A DNA stretch of 52,526 nucleotides from Myxococcales bacterium (GTDB lineage: Bacteria; Myxococcota_A; UBA796; GCA-2862545), in assembly GCA_019634415.1 (NCBI GenBank), contig JAHQVJ010000049.1, positions 1 through 52,526 on the forward strand, read 5' to 3'. The position numbers were made by a program, and so were the translations under genes. The notes below the pieces were generated by a model that saw only the letters and a program-made list of their open reading frames with translations, did no database searches and had not been told where the DNA came from. Position 1 is the first letter of the stretch, and every line of letters begins with the position of its first letter. This document shows, piece by piece, positions 18,481 through 25,673 of this stretch.

Positions 18481-19051
18481 ACCCCTCGGACCGGCACCCA
18501 AGCGCATGGAGGCACAGCTGACCCACGACGGGGTGACCTGGCGCTACACCCCGGATCTGGGCGACCTGGTCAGCCCGCTGGCGATGTTCCTGGTGCTGGC
18601 GGGTGCCGCGGTCACCTCCCTCGGGCTGACGTACGGCCTACCGCTCGCAGCGCTCGCAGCGGCAGCCGCAGCAGCCGTCGCCGTCGTCATCACCGCACGG
18701 GTGAAGCGCGGCGAGCGCGTGATGCTCACGGACCGCACCCTGACCGTCGAGGTCCGACGCCTGCTCACCACGGAGCGCACCGTGCTCCGCCTCGACGATC
18801 TCGAGATGGCCAAGCTCACCATGGAGGGGACCTGCGTGGTGTTCCGCACGGCCGACACCCTGACCTCGGTGGGTGTGGGGCAGCCTCGGGACCACGTGGC
18901 GTGGTTCGCGCGGGCGGTGGGGGTGGCGCTGGGCGAGGTGGAGAGCCGGGAGCAGGCCGAGGGCCGCGAATACACGTTCATGCGCACCGCCCCCGAAGCC
19001 CTCCGAGCCTTGAAGGAGCCGACCTCGATCTCCGATCCGAACAAGCACTGA
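18473..19051 (+). CDS. Two-TM membrane protein of unknown function
   Basis: A 192-residue protein whose ATG overlaps the ferritin-like gene stop by 8 bp. Two adjacent hydrophobic helices (about residues 34-52 and 55-75, the second Ala/Val-rich) precede a PH-like or bPH2-type soluble region (RVMLTDRTLTVEV ... ERTVLRLDDLEMAKL ... TCVVFRTADTLTSVGVG). This resembles small bacterial PH-domain membrane proteins, but I cannot confirm the family. The stop lies 13 bp from the convergent PNGase-like gene. Confidence 0.65.
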   Translation: MAEPLGPAPKRMEAQLTHDGVTWRYTPDLGDLVSPLAMFLVLAGAAVTSLGLTYGLPLAALAAAAAAAVAVVITARVKRGERVMLTDRTLTVEVRRLLTTERTVLRLDDLEMAKLTMEGTCVVFRTADTLTSVGVGQPRDHVAWFARAVGVALGEVESREQAEGREYTFMRTAPEALRALKEPTSISDPNKH

Positions 19052-19064
19052 GCCAGCGCAGAGC

Positions 19065-20681
19065 CTACTTTCCGAAGGTCACCCAGCTGCGCATCAGGAT
19101 GCTGCCGCCGTAGAACGTGGTCGCGCCCCAGTTCGTGGCGTAGCTCACCGTCGACGTCTGCCCAGCCGTCACCTGGTCCGTGATGTCGAACACCCACGGA
19201 TCCACCTGCTTGCCCGGGCACCACGAGCTGCGCTCGAACCACCACGTGCCGCTCTGGTTCGGCACCGTGCCTTGCTCGATCTGATTCAGACAGCCCTGCT
19301 GGTCGCCCATGTTCGGGTGCTCGGCCACGAAGCTCGACCCGCCCACCGTGAACGTGTGCTGGTGATCACAGAACTCCGCACAGTTCGGACCGTTTCCGAA
19401 TCCGTGCCCCGAGAGTACCACCACCAAATGTGCAGACACGGCATCTGCCGGCACGTCCAGCTCGATCGGTGGGTGAAGGGAATCATAGTCTGCAGTGAAG
19501 CTCCCGCCCTCCCACATCGGGGTGATGGCATAGGGCACGCTGGGCTTCCCCGTGTTCGCGAGCAGCAGCCGCAGGGTGACCTCGTGCCCGAAGCGAGCAC
19601 CACGCAGGTGGAAGCGCTGCAGTCCACCCTCGCGCAGCATCGGGAGCATCAAGGACGCGTCCGCCAGCCAGCGCCCCTCCCGATGGTAGGTCGTGATGTA
19701 GCGCGCCAGCTCTAGATCTCCGCACGACTCGGGATCGTCGACCTCACACAGGAACACGGTCTGCACCGCATCCCAGGCATCGCAGTTGCCGACCTCCACC
19801 CGCGTGGGATCGCAGGTGTGGGTGAGATCCACCCACAGCGTGTCGAAGCCAGCCATCGTGGCAGCACTCGGCAGCTCGGCGGTCACGTGCGCCTTGCCCG
19901 TGCCCGCCACGTCCTCCTCCACGTACAGGGTGACGGTGGTGAAGTCGATGGCGTCGAGCTCGTCCTGGCGGTCGCTCTCGTGGTTGAAGTAGCGCACCTC
20001 GTGGTTGAGGTAGGCGAGGTTGTCCTGCCACGGCCAGAAGCCACCGTTGTCGAGCTGGGCGTCGAAGCGGGTGACGTCCGCCAGGCTGCCGAACCCGCGC
20101 ACGCGCTGGAAGCGGTCGATGGCGAAGCCGTCTCCGCCCGTGGTCAGCGCCTCCGCCACCCAGTCGTCCAGCCGATCGGCCCGCACCGTGGAGATGTGAA
20201 GGCGCGGCTCCCACCAGGCTCGCTCCTCCTCCGAGAATCGAGAGAGCACTCCCTCGATGCGCTCCACCATGCTGTCCACGAAGGGGGCCGCCCCACCCGC
20301 GGTCGCCATCGTGACGAAGACGTAGTGCACGTTGCGCGGGCCCGTCTCGACCATCGCCCGCACGTCCGCACGCAGCTCCACCAGCGGGGTGTCGTCCAGC
20401 GGCGACACGGTGAAGCTGTCCGGCACGAAGACCACCGACTCGCAGCCCGTGAAGTGCTCCGAGAACGTCCAGTCGCCTCGGTGGGTGGGCACCGTGAAGT
20501 CGGCCGCGATCTGCCGCCGCAGCGGGCCGGTGTTGCCCTCGGCGATCCAGGGGCGGCGCGTCCAGCCCTCCGTCTCGCACAGATCGGATGCCGTCTCCGT
20601 GGGGATCGAAGAGGTCTGGGTGGAGGACGTCTCGCCACCCGAGCAAGCCACCAGCAGAAGCGTGGAGATCAATGTTCGCAT
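19065..20681 (-). CDS. PNGase F-like lipoprotein (peptide-N-glycosidase family)
   Basis: A 538-residue protein with signal MRTLISTLLLVACSGGE (lipobox V-A-C, Cys13). An N-terminal region of about 230 residues is not assigned. The C-terminal 300 residues follow PNGase F: CDAWDAVQTVFLCE then LARYITTYHREGRW (the D-x-W-D... / RfiTpy region of the N domain), and H-x-H-x-F (HQHTFTVGG), NQSGTWWFERSSWCPGKQ of the C domain. The enzyme family removes N-glycans from asparagine in glycoproteins; the Asp of the WD motif is retained. Lipid-anchored location and a predatory or scavenging role are inference. Divergent from the Cys-rich lipoprotein gene. Confidence 0.75.
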   Translation of the reverse strand: MRTLISTLLLVACSGGETSSTQTSSIPTETASDLCETEGWTRRPWIAEGNTGPLRRQIAADFTVPTHRGDWTFSEHFTGCESVVFVPDSFTVSPLDDTPLVELRADVRAMVETGPRNVHYVFVTMATAGGAAPFVDSMVERIEGVLSRFSEEERAWWEPRLHISTVRADRLDDWVAEALTTGGDGFAIDRFQRVRGFGSLADVTRFDAQLDNGGFWPWQDNLAYLNHEVRYFNHESDRQDELDAIDFTTVTLYVEEDVAGTGKAHVTAELPSAATMAGFDTLWVDLTHTCDPTRVEVGNCDAWDAVQTVFLCEVDDPESCGDLELARYITTYHREGRWLADASLMLPMLREGGLQRFHLRGARFGHEVTLRLLLANTGKPSVPYAITPMWEGGSFTADYDSLHPPIELDVPADAVSAHLVVVLSGHGFGNGPNCAEFCDHQHTFTVGGSSFVAEHPNMGDQQGCLNQIEQGTVPNQSGTWWFERSSWCPGKQVDPWVFDITDQVTAGQTSTVSYATNWGATTFYGGSILMRSWVTFGK

Positions 20682-20752
20682 AGCTGACGAGGATAGCTGC
20701 TACGATCGACGCCTGCTTCGGAGGCCCCATCCGACTCACTCTCCTGGCGTCG

Positions 20753-22054
20753 ATGACGTGGCTGTCTTGCGCGGGCGACCCACCGCAGGAGGAGCAGCCG
20801 CCCCTCGAGCCGGTGTGTGGCGACGGACAGGTCGCTGGCGACGAGTCCTGCGACGACGGCAACGCCTGGGGCGGTGACGGCTGCGACCCGGCCTGCGAGC
20901 TGGAGGACGGGCCCTTCGAGGAGGAGCCCAACGACGACGTGGGCCAAGCCCAGGTCGTCACGCTGCCCGCGACCTTGTCCGGCAACCTCCCCCCTGCCGA
21001 TCGGGACTGCTTCGAGTTGACCGTCCCCGAGTCCGGGGCGCTGACGGCCACGTGGACCTCCCCCGACGCCGACGGATGTGCCGTCGACACCTTCGTGGAG
21101 CTCCTCGACGCCGACGGCGTGCGCCGCACCGCGGGGCTGCCCGATCTACGGACGGGCTGCGGCGGCATCGACCCCGAGACCGACACCTTCGCCCGCTACC
21201 TGCAGGCCGGCAGCTACACCGTGTGCCTCGGCTCCGTACTCGGCGATCCCGTCTCGCAGTACGAGATCACCCTGTCCGTGGCGGACTCGTGCACCGATCT
21301 CGGCCCCCTGACGCCCCATCCGAGCCAAGATCTCGAGGCCGACGGCATCGCCGATGTCTGCGACGACGACGATGACGACGACGGCGTGGCCGACGCGAGC
21401 GACAACTGCCCCGCCGCTCCCAACGGTCCGCAGCAGCCCTTCCCCTGGAGCACCGCCGACGAAGGCTTCGTGCGCCTGTGGATGGTGCTGGGCCCCTTCA
21501 CCGAAGGTACCGCTCCCACCGGCTGCGAACCCTCCGTCGACAGCCTCGCGGGCCCCGTCGACGCAGACGTCGCCGCCGTGCTCGGCGACACCGTCGAATC
21601 CATCCCCTGGTTCGCCCGCTTCACCTGGCCCGCCGACACGCCCGTGCTCCGCTTCACCGACTGGTTCGACGCCACCCCCGCCCCGCGGGAGGCCTACGTC
21701 ATGACCTGGGTACACGCCCCCGAGCCCCGCGACGTGGAGCTCGCGCTGGGCGCCGACGACGGCCTGCGCGTGTGGCTCGACGGCATCGAGCTGGGCTCGG
21801 TGGCTGGCTGTCAGGGGGTCTACGTCGACGCCTTCCGCTTCGCCGGCACGCTGCAGAAGGGCTGGAATCGCCTGCTGATCAAGGTGCACGACGGCGGCGG
21901 AGGTTGGGGCCTGGTGGCCCGCTTCTACGCGGCGGACGGCACGACGCCGCTGACGGACCTCGACGTGAGCCTGGCCGGACCCGCTCCGTGGCTCGACGAC
22001 CAGACGGACTCCGACACAGACGGCATCGGAGACCTCTGCGACCCCACGCCGTAG
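20753..22054 (+). CDS. Cys-rich DUF4215/PPC lipoprotein with DxDxDG segment (start may be ATC at 20729)
   Basis: 433 residues from the ATG. The N-terminus CGDGQVAGDESCDDGNAW, followed by G-D-G-C-D-P-A-C, is the myxobacterial Cys-rich repeat (DUF4215). A PPC-like domain follows (FEEEPNDDVGQAQ), then an Asp-rich calcium-binding type repeat (CDDDDDDDGVADASDNCP) and a PA14-like or lectin-like domain (LGADDGLRVWLDGIELGS, GWNRLLIKVHDGGGGWG). From ATG 20753 the lipobox Cys is only residue 6, too short for a signal. Reading eight codons further upstream gives IRLTLLASMTWLSCAG behind a perfect GGAGG at 20720-20724, so an ATC start or a sequence error at 20731 is likely. Confidence 0.75.
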   Translation: MTWLSCAGDPPQEEQPPLEPVCGDGQVAGDESCDDGNAWGGDGCDPACELEDGPFEEEPNDDVGQAQVVTLPATLSGNLPPADRDCFELTVPESGALTATWTSPDADGCAVDTFVELLDADGVRRTAGLPDLRTGCGGIDPETDTFARYLQAGSYTVCLGSVLGDPVSQYEITLSVADSCTDLGPLTPHPSQDLEADGIADVCDDDDDDDGVADASDNCPAAPNGPQQPFPWSTADEGFVRLWMVLGPFTEGTAPTGCEPSVDSLAGPVDADVAAVLGDTVESIPWFARFTWPADTPVLRFTDWFDATPAPREAYVMTWVHAPEPRDVELALGADDGLRVWLDGIELGSVAGCQGVYVDAFRFAGTLQKGWNRLLIKVHDGGGGWGLVARFYAADGTTPLTDLDVSLAGPAPWLDDQTDSDTDGIGDLCDPTP

Positions 22055-22062
22055 CTCGGCCC

Positions 22063-23217
22063 TCAGCCGCCGGCCGTGGCGGCGACCTGCTGCGCCCCCG
22101 GCAGCGTCAGGCAGAACACCGCTCCGCCATCGCCCGCCACCAGCTCCAGGTCTCCGCCGTTGTCGCGGGCGAGCCTGCGGCAGATCGACAGACCGAGCCC
22201 CGAGCCCTCCTTGCCCTTCGTGGTGAAGTCCTGCTCGAAGATCCGATGCCGGATGAGCTGCGGCACCCCCGGCCCATCGTCTGCCACACGGACCAGCACC
22301 CAGCGCCCCTGCTGGCTCACCGACAACGAGATCGTGCCCTGGACGCCCTGTCGACCCAGCGCATGCCCCGCGTTCGTCAGCAGGTTCACGAGGATCCGGC
22401 CCAGCTCCAGCCGGTCGCAGATCACCGCCGTCTGTGCATCACAGACCACCTCGACCGTGGTGCGATGCGGCAGCGAGGCTCGGGCCACCGCCACCGCACT
22501 GTGGAGCACGTCCGACAGCGCCACCACCCCCGGCGTCGACGAGGCTTGGTAGTTGAGTCCACGCACCCGCGTGTGCAGGTCCGTCAGGAAGTCCACCGCC
22601 ACGCGCAGATCGGCCACCTCCTGCGCAAAGCGACGGAACGCCTTCTCCGGTAGCCACGCATGCAGCTCGGGGGCCAGCTCCTCGAGACCATCACAGGTCA
22701 TGCGCACCTGGTTGGAGCCGTTCGCCAGATCGTGCATCACCTGGCCCCGCATCGCCGCCAGCCCCTCCATGCGCTCCTTGGCCAGCAGGGTGGCCTGCAG
22801 CTGCCGGGCGAGCCGCGCCCGACGCGCGTTCGCCTGAGCCTCTCGCAGCGTGGTGCGCAGCTCGTCGAGGCTCCACGGCTTCTGGAGGTACCGCGCCACC
22901 GCCCCGCTGTTGATGGCATCCACCACGGTGTCCAGGTTCGTGTAGGCCGTGATGAGCAAGCGCTGCACGTCCGGAAACTCCGCCGCAACCTGCTCGCACA
23001 GCTGCACCCCGGTCATGTTCGGCATGCGGTAGTCGGTGATCAACACGTCGACGCGACTCGAGCGCAGGACCTCGAGGGCTTCGGCGCCCGAGCTGGCGAG
23101 CATCACCTCGAAGGAGCGGCCGACGGTGGCCTCGAACACGATCCGGTTCGCCTCCTCGTCGTCGACGTAGAGTATCGGGTACGGCACATCGGGAAGGGCA
23201 CTGTCGTTGGTGGTCAT
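22063..23217 (-). CDS. Receiver-histidine kinase protein
   Basis: A 384-residue protein. The receiver domain (about 14-130) has Asp-Asp at 19-20, phospho-acceptor Asp62 (ITDYRMP), Thr90 and Lys113 (LQKPW). A helical linker leads to a H-box M-H162-D-L-A-N-G instead of the usual H-E-[IL]-x-N-P, and a HATPase domain with NLLTNAGHAL, VADDGPGV and GSGLGLSIC. No sensor or membrane segment: cytoplasmic. It starts 4 bp after the stop of the larger hybrid kinase, so both are one operon and probably one phosphorelay. Converges on the Cys-rich lipoprotein gene with an 8-bp gap. Confidence 0.87.
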   Translation of the reverse strand: MTTNDSALPDVPYPILYVDDEEANRIVFEATVGRSFEVMLASSGAEALEVLRSSRVDVLITDYRMPNMTGVQLCEQVAAEFPDVQRLLITAYTNLDTVVDAINSGAVARYLQKPWSLDELRTTLREAQANARRARLARQLQATLLAKERMEGLAAMRGQVMHDLANGSNQVRMTCDGLEELAPELHAWLPEKAFRRFAQEVADLRVAVDFLTDLHTRVRGLNYQASSTPGVVALSDVLHSAVAVARASLPHRTTVEVVCDAQTAVICDRLELGRILVNLLTNAGHALGRQGVQGTISLSVSQQGRWVLVRVADDGPGVPQLIRHRIFEQDFTTKGKEGSGLGLSICRRLARDNGGDLELVAGDGGAVFCLTLPGAQQVAATAGG

Positions 23218-23221
23218 GGCA

Positions 23222-25243
23222 TCAAGTCCCCATGGACCCCATCGACGCATCCTCCCCTGGCGTTGAGGAGTGCCAGGTGGGTCCTGGAAGCCACATCACG
23301 AACCGCGCGCCGTGCCCGGGCGTGGAGGTGACCGACAGGCGCCCTTGGTGGCTCGACACGATCTGACGGCAGAGGTGCAGCCCCAGGCCCGTGCCCTCCC
23401 CCGACGACCGGGTGGTGAAGAAGGGATCGAACACGCGGTGCAGGTGGTCTTCGTCGATGCCTGGCCCATCGTCCGCCACCACCACCCGCACCCCGCCACT
23501 GGCTTGCTCCACCGTGATGGTGACCGTGCCTCGACCGCGAAGAGCGCGCAGCGCGTTGTCGATCAGGTTGAGCACCACCTGGTCCAGCTGCGTCGCTCGA
23601 CCCGCCACCCAGCCGGCGAAGGGAGCGTGCACCTCCACGCCCGACCCACTCGCCCGCAGCTCGAGCAGCGCGACGGCGGACGCCACGCCCCCGGCAGGAC
23701 ACCAACCGGTGGCGCCTCCCTGCTCGAGATGTGCGAAGTCGAGGAGCTCGCGCACCATGCCGGACACCCGACGCGCCGCATCCTCCACCACGTCCAGTAG
23801 CCGCTGCCCCACGGGCGCATCGTCGCTGACGAAGGCCCGCAGCGCCGGGGCCCCGTTGACGATGGCGTTGATGGGGTTGCGCACCTCGTGGGCGAGGCCT
23901 GCCGTCAAGCTCGACATCACCGAGATCCGCCTCGCGTCGGCGACCTGACGGCGCAGTGCCAACAGCTCGATCTGCGCCCCCACCCGCGACAGCAGCTCCA
24001 CCGGAGCACAGGGCCGAGTCACATAGTCCTGAGCACCGTGGGCGCGGGCCAGCGATGCCGGGTCGTGCCGTCCCGCGTCGGCCAGCACCACCACGGGGAT
24101 CTCCTGGGTCTCGGGCTGCTCCCGCAGCGCCTGGGCGAGCGGCGTCCCCGCCGTGGTGGTCACCTCCGCATCGACGACGACGACGTCGGGTCGGTGCTTG
24201 CTCGCCAGTCCCAGCGCATCGTCGCCTTCGGGCACCGACAGCACGTGGTACAGCGGCCGGAGGCTGTCCATCAGCTGGCCGGTCTCCGCCGCATCCGCAC
24301 ACACCACCAGCACGCGCGATCGGGCCGACGACCGCGGGCGACGCCACATCGCTCCCTGTGGCGTCGTCCGAGCGGAGTCTTCGGCGGTCGGCTGGCGATG
24401 CAGCACATCCATGAGGCTGCGACGCCCGGGGCGAACGGGCTGCCCCAGCAACAGCCGCCGCAAGGTGTCCGCCACAACCGCCACGCCCAGGGCGTGGATC
24501 ACGCAGCGCTGGGGTCGAAGCTCCTGCACGACGTCGGGTTCCGGGTGGCTCGGGCCCGGCTCGGCGGGCTCCGCGTCGAACCGCTCCACCTCGAGCACGT
24601 CCGGGCCGGACCACGCGATCAGCGGCACGCCGGCGGCGCGAGCCGCTCGCCGCACGACGCCGCGCCCCGCGAGATCCTCCGTCACGTCCACGACGGCGTC
24701 TGCCGCATCGACCACACCGTCCGACAGCGCGCCGACGACGTCGACTCGCACGTACGGATCCAGCTCGACCAGCTGGCGAGCCGTCGTTGCCGCGCCCGGA
24801 GCCACCAGCGTGATCCGCTGCACGATCGCGTCTCGGACGAGCCCCAGCACCAACGGCTCCGCCCCGGCCCCCGACACCAGCACATGCGCGCCCTGCGCCA
24901 CCGCACCGATCCGCTCCCGATGATCCCGAGGGCCCAGCACGTGCACCAGCGCCGATCGCCACGGCAGGAAGGCCCAGCGCCCACAGCGCCACGCCTCACG
25001 CCCCCCGAGCCACCCATCCATCGCCGCCTCGCCCGGCGGATCGACCGCTTGCGCGCGGACCCGGAGCAACTCGGCCACCTGGGCCGGCAGGCGATCCTCT
25101 ATGTGTCGCACCTGACCCGACCCCACCAAGGCCTCGAGCCGCTCGACCCCTCGAGAGGTACCCGGATCCACCAGCTCGGCGCGGTAGCCGTCGGTGGCGG
25201 CACGGAGGATGTCGTCGAGGAACGGCGGAGCGTCCCATCCCAT
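23222..25243 (-). CDS. Hybrid histidine kinase with degenerate E1/ThiF-like N-terminal domain
   Basis: A 673-residue protein. Residues about 100-268 read like a ThiF-family adenylation domain: ALVHVLGPRDHRE, HVLVSGAGAEP, RITLVAPG, VELDPYVRVDVV, ADAVVDVTEDLAGRGVVRRA, VLEVERFDAEP and ALGVAVVADTLRRLLLG. The nucleotide loop G-x-G-G is altered and the Arg/Asn-Leu-Asn-Arg signature and Asp are missing, so catalysis is doubtful. A receiver follows (309-420) with Asp358 and Arg410 where Lys is expected. The kinase has H452 (LAHEVRNPINA), NLIDNALRAL, VADDGPGI and GTGLGLHLC. Soluble. Upstream partner of the receiver-kinase gene 4 bp downstream. Confidence 0.85.
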   Translation of the reverse strand: MGWDAPPFLDDILRAATDGYRAELVDPGTSRGVERLEALVGSGQVRHIEDRLPAQVAELLRVRAQAVDPPGEAAMDGWLGGREAWRCGRWAFLPWRSALVHVLGPRDHRERIGAVAQGAHVLVSGAGAEPLVLGLVRDAIVQRITLVAPGAATTARQLVELDPYVRVDVVGALSDGVVDAADAVVDVTEDLAGRGVVRRAARAAGVPLIAWSGPDVLEVERFDAEPAEPGPSHPEPDVVQELRPQRCVIHALGVAVVADTLRRLLLGQPVRPGRRSLMDVLHRQPTAEDSARTTPQGAMWRRPRSSARSRVLVVCADAAETGQLMDSLRPLYHVLSVPEGDDALGLASKHRPDVVVVDAEVTTTAGTPLAQALREQPETQEIPVVVLADAGRHDPASLARAHGAQDYVTRPCAPVELLSRVGAQIELLALRRQVADARRISVMSSLTAGLAHEVRNPINAIVNGAPALRAFVSDDAPVGQRLLDVVEDAARRVSGMVRELLDFAHLEQGGATGWCPAGGVASAVALLELRASGSGVEVHAPFAGWVAGRATQLDQVVLNLIDNALRALRGRGTVTITVEQASGGVRVVVADDGPGIDEDHLHRVFDPFFTTRSSGEGTGLGLHLCRQIVSSHQGRLSVTSTPGHGARFVMWLPGPTWHSSTPGEDASMGSMGT

Positions 25244-25297
25244 GGTGGCCCTCGGAACTCACTCTCCCTATCGACGCACTCGCCGCGGACCTGAGCC

Positions 25298-25594
25298 TCA
25301 GATGGCGGCCAACACGACGTCGATCTGCTGCAGCACGTCGTAGATCTCCAGCACCTGCTCGGCGGACGTCACGTGCACCCGGATGTGCAGGGCGGCGTAC
25401 GCGCCATTGCGGGAGGATCGTTGAGTGACGTCCACCACGTTGGCCTCGCCTCCGACGGTGGCCGAAACCGCAGTGAGGATCGTGGGTCTGTCGGGTGGCC
25501 GCACCACCACGCGAACCACGTACTCCCCGGGAAAGGTATGCTGTGACCGCAACAACGCGAGTGAACGGTCCCGATCTTGTCGCGCTCGTGTCAT
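25298..25594 (-). CDS. DUF493 (YbeD/UPF0250-like) small regulatory protein
   Basis: A 98-residue protein. ATG 25594 is preferred over GTG 25615 because GGAGG lies eight bases before it. The pattern F-P-G-E-Y-V-V-R-V near residue 20, SRNGAYAALHIRVHVTSAEQVLEIYDVLQQIDVV in the C-terminal half and the terminal hydrophobic strand match the ferredoxin-like DUF493 fold of E. coli YbeD, whose C-terminus also reads S-x-G-x-Y...Q-V-x-x-x-Y-x-x-L. Function in the family is unknown. 54 bp upstream of the hybrid kinase gene, divergent from the Ser/Thr kinase gene. Confidence 0.82.
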   Translation of the reverse strand: MTRARQDRDRSLALLRSQHTFPGEYVVRVVVRPPDRPTILTAVSATVGGEANVVDVTQRSSRNGAYAALHIRVHVTSAEQVLEIYDVLQQIDVVLAAI

Positions 25595-25624
25595 CGACGT
25601 GCCCTCCACGGGCACTGGGGTAGC

Positions 25625-25637
25625 CTGTCCTGGACAG
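25625..25637. promoter_or_regulatory. Dyad CTGTCC-T-GGACAG between divergent genes
   Basis: A perfect 6-bp-arm palindrome in the 79-bp gap between the DUF493 and Ser/Thr kinase starts. Candidate operator; no factor identified. Confidence 0.4.
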
Positions 25638-25673
25638 CCCCCTCATGCTATCCCGCCACCCCCTCTGCAACGC

